The notes under the pieces were generated by a model. It did not search any database, had not been told where the DNA came from, and was given only the letters and a program-made list of their open reading frames with translations. A stretch of 64,000 nt of DNA from the NCBI RefSeq assembly GCF_000204055.1, contig NW_006768831.1, forward strand, positions 388,720 to 452,719, written 5' to 3'. Of the stretch, positions 1 through 11,575 are shown in pieces (position 1 is the stretch's first letter; the number at the start of each line of letters is the position of its first letter). Both the position numbers and the translations under genes were made by a program. The DNA comes from Melampsora larici-populina 98AG31 (lineage: Eukaryota > Basidiomycota > Pucciniomycetes > Pucciniales > Melampsoraceae).

Positions 1-377
1 ATCTTGTATTGCGTCGACTCGGTGAGTTCATCTCCAAGTTGAAAGCTATCCTTCAATGAGTTTTCCAACATGCCTAATTGGCCTGCAACTTCCTGGTCAA
101 ACTGGGTTTTGTACTGGGGCAGCAGTCTTTCTAATTCTTCATTCAAGATCCCTCTCAAACGATCTATATACTTATGCACTATGTTGCCCTCAAAATCGGC
201 ATTCAAGGATGTTGGCCATATCGTCGACATCTCGAGAAGGTCTGAATTCAGTGTGGACCCTTTGAGTTTTTCGGGGTCAAACAGCTCGACAAGATGCTCA
301 AGCCTCTCATGTTTTCCTAGTGTAATTGAGATCATAATTAAAACTTTGTCAGCTATTTTCTCTTCGTAGGCGTCTGA
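1..377 (-). other. open frame continuing past the TAG of the secreted-protein gene
   Basis: Reading on from the TAG at 380-378 in the same frame, all 125 codons to position 3 are sense codons. The translation begins SDAYEEKIADK and is rich in Leu, Glu and Lys, like the last exon upstream of the stop. No splice donor close to the TAG would remove it; the only nearby GT/AG pair is under 10 nt apart. This is the lost 3' part of the gene (nonsense mutation), a readthrough extension, or an assembly error. The frame runs off the left edge, so its end is unknown. Confidence 0.6.
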
Positions 378-2581
378 CTACGCTTCCGTCATCTTCTCAT
401 GAGATATGTGGATGGCAAAGAACTCACCCAAGGTATTCGCTATGTGAATATATGCATCTCCCTGGATAATCTCACTATTATCCTTAAAACCTCCTATGAG
501 TTGACGGACACCTCTTTGAAAGGTACTCTTAAGATTCTTTTTAGCTACGGTAGCTTTCCAACGATTCTCGAGAAAACTCTCGTCCTCGTCTTCAAGCTCT
601 TTTACTGATTTCCTCTCCCGAGCTGGGGTTGAATCTCGGGTGGTCTCCTGGCCTACTTGTTCCAGTGACCGTGGTGCAGGCTTGACGTCTGGAGTACTAA
701 TCTTCAGTATTTCCCCCATAGGTAGGGACGCGATATATGTTTCCAGACGGCTAGCACGTTTCTTAATCCGTTCAATGATGTCCTCGGTGGAAGGAAATGT
801 CTCCCTCGTTTCTTCGGTCCTTTCAAAATAGCTGACGGGGAGGGTGAGTGAAAACTGCTCTAGAATCAAAGCAAGACTGGGATAAGGGTCTGAGGTGCAA
901 ATTGGAAAACTTGTCAGTACAAAAATCTCAAACTAAACTGTGACAAACAGATAACATATGCAAGTCAAGGTGCTTTTTACCCACCTAAATCTTCCCGAAT
1001 GGTGGACAAGATGACTCTAAAGTCAACGAAACGCGAAGTTGCAACCGCGACATCTAATTCGTGAGTGATCTTAGCAAGCCATTCCTCTAGATCTAATCGT
1101 TTTTGTTTTTGAATCGCTGGAGTTTTCATTCTGGAGACGCATATCTCAACGAACCTTCTGACTCTTATCAAAGTTTCAACTTGCTGGTCATTTACGCCCC
1201 ATTCTCGACTCAATATAGGGCTAACTGTCTGTAGTCCAAGTAAACTATAACTAGAATCGGGGGCTCTCAAGCCAGCCGGGCTAAATAGCCTAGCTACTAC
1301 TGAAAGATGTGGGAAAGGCTCTACATGAATTCAAAGACCGTCAACATGCGATCTCTTTGTCTATGAACGGTGCTCTGCAAGAGATCGCGAAAAAAATTCT
1401 ACGTACCCAAAACATGATATGTCTTGATCTCTCTCCATCCTTTCATAGACTTGAGTGACTGGACGGCACTTGCATGATCCCCGAAAACTTGAATTATGTC
1501 GCTTGTTGCTTGCTTGATCAGAAGTTCGTTCTCCGAAAACATCGCGGAAAGGGAGTCCAAGGAACGTGTATAAGAAGCTAATGAAGAAAGTCGCTTTGAA
1601 ACCTCATCCTTCAAGTCTTGAGTCCCACCATAAATCTTTGGTAACTGATTCGAGGGATGCTTCATGATCCACTCCGTGCAAAACTCGGAAAGACTACGAA
1701 AATTATCTTCAATGTCTACTTCCTCCCCTGTGCTTAGGTGATTTGCTAAAATCCTCGAGACCTCCAAATATTCAATTTCCCTTTCAATTTGTACAGACTG
1801 AGGGTCACGAAGTAGATTTAGATAGTTTCTAGTGACTCTGCCAAGCGGTTTCTTGACGTCTGCGACCGGAAGATTGCTTGCGTGCTCGACAGTATTGGGT
1901 GGGGGTGGACGAGGCGACTTAGACCTGAACTTCATGATAGCCTTGACTAACGATTTGAAGTTGACCTTCTTGGATTTCTTCTTGTCTGAAGTCGAGGTTA
2001 CATAGTCCTCGCGTGTGGCTATCCTGTTCAACGCACCATCTCAATTACATGATCTTGGCATATCCGGCCAACGCTTCATGATGAACGGAATTTCGCACGT
2101 ACTTTTGTTTCATTGCCAATACCTCTCGCAGAATTTTTTCCGACGGGGATTCATCGTACCTATTGAAGCTCGAGTATGAAGTAGCCTCTTGCAGCGGCTT
2201 TGCGCGCCATGTAAAGCCTTTAGGAGGTTCAGAATCTGGTGGTGTCAGCTCATGATTATATTGAAATGAGAAATCGCTTGCGCTTGATGAAAAAGATTTT
2301 GCGTCACTGCGGTGCGAAGAAGTGCCAACTGAACTTATTTCATCTTGTCGTATGATTGGTCGATGAGTTCTCCATGTAGCATCCATTGAACTCGATTCAT
2401 CTTCACTCCAGGTTAGTGGAAAACTACTTGACGTAGAGCTTGAAGCTACATAGGGAGATCGATCTATATCACCTACGAGCGCATCTGTGACTTTTGGCGT
2501 TAGAGATGGTCCTCCAAAGGAATCTTGAATTAAGCACCCGTATAGCACAAAGCTGATGATCAGACGTATTGGAGTCGGCAT
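378..2581 (-). CDS. putative secreted protein, four exons, ends at an in-frame TAG
   Basis: I do not recognise this family. The start at 2581 gives a classical signal peptide (hydrophobic run IRLIISFVLYGCL, likely cleavage near residue 23), followed by a Ser-rich stretch, a basic Lys/Pro segment and alpha-helical, charged regions with no visible domain. Exons by splice sites and phase: 2581-2103, 2023-1407, 1299-981, 876-378; introns are 79, 107 and 104 nt, with donors GTACGT, GTACGT and GTAAAA and CAG acceptors. The four exons sum to 1,914 nt (637 codons plus stop) with every phase matching, so the model is internally consistent. Odd feature: the TAG at 380-378 is followed in the same frame by 125 more open codons to the window edge. 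The family is probably lineage-specific; effector function is possible but not shown. Confidence 0.72.
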
Positions 2582-3391
2582 TCTCCACGAGATGATTATA
2601 TTTTATCAAACGCGATCTGTGATGATTCACGTCAATGGCCAACAAGAAAAGATTGAATTGGCGTCAGTATCATAACTCATATATAACATCACATCGCTAC
2701 AACCAACCAGATTGGATCGGAGGCCAGATTCCGAAATCTAAGAGGATGTCAAAAGCCGGAGGTCTTAATCCATGCAACAACCCGTTGGTTCGGTTTTGGC
2801 GGTCATTTAGGTTCATCGGCCGCTGAACTAGATGCAACACTTTTCAGTTGCGCTTTGAGTGATTTTTCATGATCATATATCCCATGTAGCGTGCGTGGGC
2901 GCGGCGAAAGTAACAAATTTCCGCGTTTCATTCTTTGTTTTGCCACAGTGATGGTATGTTTTAGCTCGGAATGTCGCAATGTACATATTTCAGGGATGAA
3001 GAGTTATGTACGAAGTTTGATCCGGAAAACTTACGAGAATTTATCCTTTCAGACTTGGTCTTTCGAAGAAAGAAGGTTCCTTACACAAACATAAGTGAAA
3101 CCGCATTCAAGCTTTACTGTTTTCGAAACGTCACGCCTCCTGCGAATCATGGACTACAACAATTCATGACGTGTGTGGCCGTGTGCAATCCACAACGCGT
3201 ATCACTCAATTGCGTATCACACTTCAAGCACTGACCGTGATTCACACTTTGAGGATCCAGTATGGTAAGCTTCATTTAGCGTAGAGTATACGTTCACCCA
3301 GTGAGCTTAAATTTACTGCATGCTCTAAGGTCGACGTACAAAAACCGCCATGAAGTGTTTTCAGTCCCACCTACAGCCAATTTGAGAATGA
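2582..3391. other. intergenic, no gene recognised
   Basis: Upstream region of the secreted-protein gene. It holds several short open frames on the plus strand, but none has a recognisable domain or a consistent splice structure. I see no RNA gene or clear repeat. Confidence 0.5.
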
Positions 3392-4383
3392 TTGAGTACT
3401 TCTTTTGAAAAAAATGTCGCCACGAGCGAAGAAACAAAACTCACTCAAAAACAAACCCAGATTTTGCACCTAGCAAAGAAGAGAAATGTAGATATGAGCC
3501 AAACACTTGGGTGTCCAGCAGCCACGTTCAATCTGTCCTTGCCAAATTCAAAGCAAAAGGCTCATTCAAAGGCAAAAAATCATTGGGCCACAACAGTCTC
3601 ATTATTTGAACAATTGTGATCGCCAACATCTTGAGTGTGATGTCAAAAAATCTCAACAGGTTTCAATGTGTGAGATAGTCCAGGGTTCAGCAACAGAGGC
3701 AAGTGCTACTGCAATCCAGCTGGCTCTTGGTTCTCTTGGTAACAACTTGAGGGTAGCAATTGTTAGCCATATCTTAATTATAAACACAAAGCTGCACATT
3801 TTGAGTTTGCAAAAAATATGTGGCATGGACGGTGGATGATTGGAAGCAAGTCATCTAGAGCAATGATTCCACCTTTGAGATTGGAAAGCTGTATTGCAAA
3901 GTTTGGGTTTGGCAAGAAGTGGCCAATAAATCCAAAGCATCCTGACTGGCTCCATCTTTTGAATCAAGTTGTAGTTCAGTTATAGTCTGGGGTGGTTTTA
4001 TTCCTGGACACGAGTTCAAGCTTGTCATTATGGAGCCTGGACAACTTTAGCAAGCAAGTGAATGAGAAATTGTCAAGACCCTTTTCAAACAAGCCATCCA
4101 ATAACAAAGATCTGATTGTAATTAAGGATGGAGCCCCAGTTCATTTCTCTAAACTGTCTTCCAAATGGTGTGAAAATGAAGGAATAGTGAAGTTGAAATG
4201 GCCAGCACAATCACCCAAGATGTCAACCAAGCATCCAATCAAGGATCTGGCTTCCATGAAGGCCTACATGTTGGAGTCATAGGAGAGGGAACCTACTGAG
4301 AAATTGGGATGTCTAGCTGCCTTGATGCCCAAGAGACTTCAAGCTGTCATTGCAGCAAAGGGTGGATCCACCCCCAGGTGAGT
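3392..4383 (+). pseudogene. decayed Tc1/mariner-type transposase
   Basis: Fragments in shifting frames match the order of a Tc1-like transposase: an N-terminal MSPRAKKQN segment and a helix-turn-helix-like stretch (LGVQQP / KFKAKGSFKGKK), then DDWKQVIWSNDSTFEIG at about 3835-3885, VIVWGGFIPGHEFKLV at about 3978-4030, KDGAPVHFSK at about 4126-4155 with the second catalytic Asp region, WPAQSP at about 4200, and a C-terminal LMPKRLQAVIAAKGGSTPR ending at a TGA near 4382. Many stops and frameshifts separate these blocks, so the copy cannot be expressed. I could not find convincing terminal repeats around it. Confidence 0.85.
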
Positions 4384-7320
4384 GATCAGGTATTATTTTT
4401 TCTCCAAATCCAATTATTTTGTTCATACATCATCAGATAGAGAAGATGCTGATCCTTCTTTCTCACTATCTCCAACAGGCACTATGCGTGAGCATTATAG
4501 ACATTTGCATTGAACACCAAAAGTTTGGGAGGTGTGATAATCAAAATTTGTTTGTGAATAGGTGTCAGGCTTGGATTATTGAGTACAGAAAGATTCTTAT
4601 CACACAAGCCACAAGCTGGGATATTTAGTAATGTGATTCCATTTGGTGGTATCTTTGGCTGATCTTGGCTTGTTGAAGAGGGTTCATCTGATAACTGTGC
4701 ATCTCCTACACACTGTAACAAGTGAGATAGCAATTTTTCAACATTTAATTGTGAGCATAAATCACCATTCAGCACATTCAGGGTTCCAAAGCATTTGAAT
4801 TTGAATAAGCAACTGTTCACACCTTGGGGAGTTCTCAGGGGCAGTGCCCATATCAGATTTGAATGATAAAGTTTGTACCAGGACTGTCAAGGTTGCATAG
4901 TGCTCTAGATCTCTTTGGGGTTATGTACACCCATCAGGCAAGTTGATTCTGGGGATGTTGGTTCTGCATCCACGGCTTTTTCAACTCAAGCTTTTCTTCT
5001 TTTTTAAAGCCACCACACTTGCAAGACGTTTTGTGATCTGTTGGAGGTCTGTGGCCACCTTTCCCGCCATATCAGCCATAACTGTGCCGCTAAACCCTGA
5101 CTGGCAAGGACACCATAAGAGACCAGACAAGCTCCTTCTGATTTATGTGGGCTTCATCTGGTGTACCTGTGTTGGATGGGTCCACTCCGGAAGGCTTGGA
5201 AATGCTTGGCATGTGTTTTCCTTAGATATTAAGGGTACTCAAAGTAAGCATGTATGTATACATACTTTTTGCTATATACTTTTTTTGGCAGTGAAAACAA
5301 GGCCAAAAGTATATTTGTGAAATGAGATGTATCAACTCACAAACTTAGTATTAGAAAATACTAAAGCAGGCAAAGAGTTTGGGCAAAACCCAAGGCTGAT
5401 CGCCGAGGGTGATAAATTTCTGACAACAATAAACATACACCCTACGGGGTGGCTAGCGGCCCATGAAACTACACTAAAGAGAAAAAACCGACAACACGCT
5501 AAAAAATAACACACAAACAGGACCACTACAATGACTGAACCATGATAAAAAATAATAATAAAAAAAAATAAAAATGATAATAATTTTAACTGTAAAAGAC
5601 ACAAATAACCACTAAATATAAAAAATGAAAAGAAAAAATGAAATAGAATAAAAAATAAAGAAAAATAACTTTTGAAAAGGCTTAATCATAGAATAAATAA
5701 TAAAACATATCTGAAACAGCAAATAACAAAAGAAAATAACAAAAAAGACATATAACCACAACCAATACCAATACCAAAACGATTAGACTAGGGAACCAAA
5801 GGGCGGGTGGGCTCAAAAATGATCTTTTTTAGTGAAAAGGATAACTAAAGAAATCGACTGTGAACGCAATGGGAATGAATTCGATGAAATTCGGAAAAGT
5901 GGTAAAGTAGCCATGACATCATGGCATAGAATCTAAAGATATAAAACAAGTGTCCGACCCGTTAGTATACTACACACATGTTTTTAGAAGCCCGAATTAC
6001 AACTCATTCCCATCCGTTAATAACTAGTTACCAACAACTATTCTTTTTCCCCACCAAAAAAAAAGTATGTAGCACTACATACTACTTTGAGTACCCTTAT
6101 TGTAGACCAAAAGTGAAAATAATGTCAGGCCAAGCAGAGGAAATGGTAGCTGACCCATCAAGCTATTCAGCACACCCGCAAGGAGAGGGTCCATTTTTCT
6201 TCTTAGGTATATTTTATAGAGCAACACAACCTTGGATAGTATCACATCAAATGAACATCTTATCTTTAGCAAATCCAAGACAATCATCTAACCTAACAAG
6301 TTCCCTCTTGGCAAGAGAGCCTGCAAAAGAGGGAATCATGGCTTATCCACCAAATTTGGTGTGTGAGCAAGAAAATTTTGGCTGAGGGGTTTGCAACTTG
6401 CCATAACTTCTTACCCCACAAATCAAATGCATTTGGACCAGAGAAAGGTCTTGTGCACCCACTCAACTTTGTAGGCTTGCTTGCCTAGAGCGACCTTGTT
6501 AGGTCAGGACAATCATCATGCATTTCAGCTTGTGCACGTTGTGTACTGGTCGGATTGATCTCTACCCTACTCAGCTACTATGCAACTGAGCAATATGTAC
6601 CACTATCACCACTGGCTGAAAGCTCCCCAAACTCAGTACTACAAAATGCACCCTGTTCCCAATGTTACTTGACTCCTCCAAAGGTGTTGTTGGATTAGCC
6701 TAGTTTGACTGTTTCCTTATATATGCTGACATGTTGATCTATGCGTCGAGATGAGTCCAATATCCGAAGCAAACAGAGGAGCCATACAGCATGAGCGAAG
6801 GCTATTCATCTTTGTGGGTGGAGAACTAGGGAGAACCTTAAAGGGGGAAGAGGTTTCACTGATTACAAGATTGAGATTTTTGGGATCAAAATGTTGGCAA
6901 AGAGGCGAAATGAACAAGTCGAGATCCTCCTCAACTGTTTATGTTCTCACAGGTTAAGGCGTAAATGAGAGTTTTTGTGCAGCCAATAAGCATAGATTAC
7001 ATTTCGTCATCATCATCTCATTATTTTTGATCTCAGCAATAAAAGATCTGAAAGCTTATTCCAATCATCTTTCGCGCCCATCATTCGACTCACATGGTCT
7101 GCTGAGATTGATTGCTTAACTTCACATTTCAGAGTCTTAAGCCCAACTGACTCCCAGAACTTAAGAGATAGGTTGAATGGTGATAGTAGAATTGGAATGA
7201 AAATGGAAATGGAAATGGTTTTTGATTTTGAATTTCTGATGAATTCTAAAATCTGATCAATCTTTCGAGTCTTACAGCCTGATTCACTTTTAACCTTCAA
7301 AATCGATTATCCTTTCCGAG
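4384..7320. other. intergenic, AT-rich, no gene recognised
   Basis: About 2.9 kb without a supportable gene. It includes an A-rich stretch (5500-5720) and a short perfect hairpin GTAGCACTAC near 6067-6076. Open frames here are short and have no domain. The last part (about 6960-7320) is presumably the promoter and 5' UTR of the downstream glycosyltransferase. Confidence 0.5.
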
Positions 7321-9625
7321 ATGCAACGTCTAAACTCATCCTCAGCTGCATCACCTCCCTCTTCACCATCCGGTTCAACTTCTCTCAAACCCTTTCTTTA
7401 CTCAAGATCTCCGAACAATCGGCATAGGTCAACTCACACTGAAACTGGTCTTTTTCGTCAAATCATTAGTTTTCTCAATCCAAGAAATCGATTTCAGATT
7501 GTTCTCATCATATGCTTTTTCTTAGCACTCGTTGTCTTCTTATCTTCTTTCTTTCCTGACCCTTCAGCCTATCTATTACAAGAGAAAGACCAATGGGATC
7601 TCTGGAGATCTAATAGCCCAAGATACTCGATCAAACTTGTTCCACCTTCACGAATTCGGCTTAAACCTTCACCTCCTCATACTCGAATCTTAGCCAACAG
7701 TCAAGGACTTACTGCATTCGAACGCGTTTACCTTCGGAATGGAATTTGGTATATTGTGAATGATAACAAGACGGGTGAGGTACCGTGAGTGTGTTGATTG
7801 GTTTCTTATGATTTTTCAACTCTGGTTATAGTCTCCATGTGTGAATATCTGGAAAGTTCGATGTATGCACCAATGCCATCTACTTTTTTTGCTTGTTCGC
7901 ATCTGCTCGGTCTGATCGAGTGACGCGTGCGGGGTGACTGCTGTGACTGGATTTCCAAGTATCTCGGGCACATTCAAGATTTTAGCACGTAGTTCAATCG
8001 TCTTGATTGAAATATCGGCTATCCGGATTCTTGACTTATCAACATCATCACATCTCTCATGCTATCCTCACAATCGTTTTTCAAGCTGATCGACTTCTTA
8101 TGCCCTCAGACCCCTTCATCATATCCAAGTGGGCTATGTACCCGCCCCAAATCAACTCAACCTCAAACTCGAGCAGATCACACAACACATCCAGCTCATA
8201 TCTCCAGCCGATGCCACCGAAATCCTCGGTCCGTCTTCTGGTCGTGTTGATGGTACCACCGTCAGTCAAAAGATTCCTTCAATTTATATTGATCAAAAGC
8301 AGTTCGCATTTAACAAGTGTGTTCCTGTGCAATTATGTATTGAGCTAGTGGGTTTGGAAAGAAAATTTCTTTGTGAGTGCGTTTTTCGCGCGTTCTGATT
8401 GACTTTACAAGATATGCTGATACACAATACCTCTTCATTGAATTCAGCTCGCTCATTTTGGACACATGGCTCAGGAGCTCCTATTTGGATCATGGAAGAT
8501 CTCAAGTCTTGCCTGGCCTCGAATGACCCCATCTCCGTGAGCACTACTTTACGAGGAATGACAGAAACCACGCATTGATATGCTAAACGTCTATCATTGG
8601 TATAATGTCTATGTACAGTGATCGACTGATGTTTACCCTGTTCAACCAACCTGAGTGGCGCGACAAGCCCGGCCTCAATGCCTACGTTCTCCGAGCGGCT
8701 TTTCCATCTCTTAGTTTTCTATATCGTCAAGACTTTGAAGAGTTTAAGGATTCTTCACTCACCTTGAGTTTTGATCGCCTAGTATTTGTTGATCGACAAG
8801 CTGCAAAACTCGCACCTCTGAATGCGGCGGCTAACAAGATGGTCGCCCAAGTCGGCTCAATTCCCTCCGCCTCCCCCCAATGGTGGGAACCAGTCAGACT
8901 TGCTGTTGTCGGTGCCATTGAGGCCAGTTTACCGAACCCAATCGTTGACATCGCGAATTGGAAGGCTCCACGGCCAATGATCACGTATGTGAGTAGACAG
9001 GAGGCAGTCCAGCGTCGGCTTCGACAAGAGGATCACGTGGAACTGGTCAAAGAGTTAGAAGCATTAAAAACCCGCAAGGATGTCGATGTTGATATCGTTA
9101 TCTGGGAAAAGCTATCAGCGGCTGAGCAGATCAGAGTTGCATCTCGTACAACGGTAGGTGCAGAAACCATCAAAGAATTCCCTGTGTAAGGTTAATTTTC
9201 TGAAAACTCTTTCACCGGACCTCATTTTTTTTAGATATTTCTATCATTACATGGAAATGGTCTATCGCATCAACTTTGGGCACCAGTCACCCCAGGACTC
9301 TCTACAACAATTGAGATGTTATACCCAGGAGGCTGGGCAAGAGACTTTGAATTAGTAGCCACCATGTTAGGTCGAAGACATTACGCCTTTTGGGACGATC
9401 AGCTTCTTTGGGGTAGCAAGATGGCGCCTGGAATGGTCATGCCCGATGGGTTTCATGCTCACTCTACTCCAATTAAAGTAAGTACCACATTCCTGGGATA
9501 TCGAAATGAGGTACATCTTTATATAAAGCTAAAATGATGTATCTCTTTAGCCTACAGCCGTTATCAAAGTATTGGAAGCTATCCTGGATAAGACAACTGT
9601 TCCGGCTCATCAATCACACCTTTGA
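7321..9625 (+). CDS. glycosyltransferase family 61-like (DUF563) type II membrane protein
   Basis: Predicted Golgi/ER-type glycosyltransferase: a short Ser-rich cytosolic tail, one membrane anchor at residues 58-78 (IVLIICFFLALVVFLSSFF), then a lumenal catalytic region. The hallmark GT61 C-terminal block is present: ITYVSRQ at about 8978-8998, SLHGNGLSHQLWAP at about 9244-9285, EMLYPGGWARDF, and GRRHYAFWDDQ, with PTAVIKVLEAIL at the end. Exons: 7321-7784, 8110 to about 8316-8350, 8448-8536, 8619-9153, 9235-9477, 9551-9625; donors and acceptors are GT/AG and phases agree except at the end of exon 2, where several donors are possible (the phase-0 candidates are near 8323 and 8350). The first intron (325 nt) is long for this locus. 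GT61 enzymes include xylosyl- and N-acetylglucosaminyltransferases; the donor sugar cannot be read from sequence. Confidence 0.82.
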
Positions 9626-11252
9626 GTTATAAGAGAATCTCGGAAAGCGCTTATAGAGCTGTGAGATCGTCTGGTTTTTTTAAAGGATAACGTTGGTGAT
9701 ATGGATGTATAAATTTTTCGGGTAAATAAATTTTTCAGGTAATGAGATGACCAACCTGGGGTAAGAATTCAATTACATCTTAATTAAATAGAGGTCAGCA
9801 AAAGGTGTGATGAAATGATAGATGAATCTCATTGATGCAAGAGATTGAAGAAGGAGAGTAAAGTAAATCGATAAAAGGCAGGTTGTATTTGAGGCATTTT
9901 GAAACAAAAGAAGCATTATACTTTGATACCAACAAGCTAGGTGTTGATGTTTATAGAGAAATGGTTTTGGAAGTGGTTCATGTGAAATGGCTTTTGTCAT
10001 TTTCTGACTGCAGGAATATGTGAGATTAAGTGCTAGACTAATTGGTATACTGGGGGCAGGGCTGGTTTTTAGAGGCTTTGGCCAATGCTTTGGAGTTGAT
10101 TAGTGGTGTGCAAAGTTGACCTGGTGGTTGACCCAGTTGACTTTTTGGCTGTGAGCTGTTAACAAATGTCAACTTGATACACAAAGTTACTTCCAAAAAG
10201 CAATTGCATCATCTACTTCGAGCACCACTATGTATTATCATAATCGGAAGTGAAAATTTCTGACACTTTCTGAAATCAAGGATTGAAGCCTTGAGATCTT
10301 CTCAATCCTGTAACCTGTCTAGTTGAGAGCTTTGAGGAGTGGATACAGGTTGAAATCTTTACAATACAAATCTTGTTTATATGTCTTGTTTGAAATCATA
10401 GAAGGGCATAGCTCTATGTAAACTTGATATATGAGTTATGTTAGGATCTTAAGAGTGAAGCTGAGTGAAACATAGTATGAGAATGGAAGATCTGAATCAA
10501 AGATAAATGAGGAATGATGAAGATACAGTTTTGATGAGTATCAAGGATTCCATGGTCAACCAGGCTTTGTTATCACACTTTGACTCTTGCTTGATGGTTA
10601 TCAAAACATGATAAAAGTTTGGTTGAAAATTTTCAATGGTCCAAAAGTTCAATCAAAAGTTGATTTTTTATTACTAAAATTCCCACATCATGTGACCTAT
10701 GCATATACATAGGCTGTCTTATGCTTGATAGTGCATTACCGTAGGTACTTAAGTACTTATGATACCTGACTTAAGTACTTAGTTGTGACAGTCTCATTGT
10801 ACTTATCAAAAAGGTGGTCACAAAATTAGATCAATCACCCTTTCACACAAGGCTTTTGACTAGTCAAAAGTCTGTTCAGCCTTAGAAAGCCTTCTCTGAG
10901 CTCTGGAAGCTTTTTTGAATTCCATTTATGATGTATTTTGTTGGGTTCTCAAAGATTTGAAGAGGTCAAAATACAAAAGAAATACAAAAGAAAAATCAAA
11001 GTCCAAACTCCCAAAACGAGGACCGGGACTGGCCCCGGGGTTGGACATGACGTAAGGATATAAATACAACTGTCAACATGGGCCGGAAGAACGCCTTCAC
11101 AGCGCCTTCGTGGGAAGAAACCGAAGGCTTGAAAAAATAAAAGACCTTTGGATTTTTAAAGTCACCCGCGCAGTCTCCTGGCAGGTTGAGCGTTGGATGT
11201 GCCAAGTTACCGATGAAGTGGATTGGATCAAAGACTGCGAGGTTATTCCAGA
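9626..11252. other. intergenic, no gene recognised
   Basis: About 1.6 kb between the glycosyltransferase and the large transposon. It contains a short palindromic cluster of ACTTAAGTACTTA near 10746-10782 and otherwise AT-rich unique-looking DNA. An open frame on the minus strand at 10996-11481 crosses the transposon terminus and is rejected. Confidence 0.5.
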
Positions 11253-11260
11253 ATCCAACT
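11253..11260. repeat. left target-site duplication of the transposon
   Basis: ATCCAACT directly abuts the left terminal inverted repeat. The identical 8-mer at 16496-16503 abuts the right terminus. Confidence 0.9.
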
Positions 11261-11295
11261 AGGACCCAGGAATGCGCCTGGTAATGTACGTGACG
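11261..11295 (+). repeat. left terminal inverted repeat (35 bp)
   Basis: Perfect inverted match to 16461-16495. The sequence diverges immediately inside. Confidence 0.93.
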
Positions 11296-11575
11296 TGAAA
11301 AAGCCACTTTTTCCGGGTCGATTTGAAAACCGCCCCAAATAATCCCCTTTGGGGTCACATACATACGCTGGTTTTTGAATTTTTGACCCCCAAAAAACCC
11401 CTTCTTGGTCACGTACCTCGAAAAAAAAGAAAAAGGAAGTTCTGGAGCACGCAAGATTCCCACAAAGTTATGTAGATGCATGTAAACATTTGATTTATTT
11501 TCATAGTTTTTTCAAACAACATAAGCAATCCCTCTACAAGAAAATCATTGAAGTTATGTATCTAATTACTAAAAA

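Noticed and set aside
8129..8398. Separate small gene in the region of GT61 exon 2
   Set aside because: The same frame joins the flanking glycosyltransferase exons by GT-AG introns with the right phase on its left side.
10996..11481. 161-codon open frame on the minus strand
   Set aside because: It runs across the transposon's left boundary and TIR; the frame is a by-product of the repeat DNA and lacks any domain.
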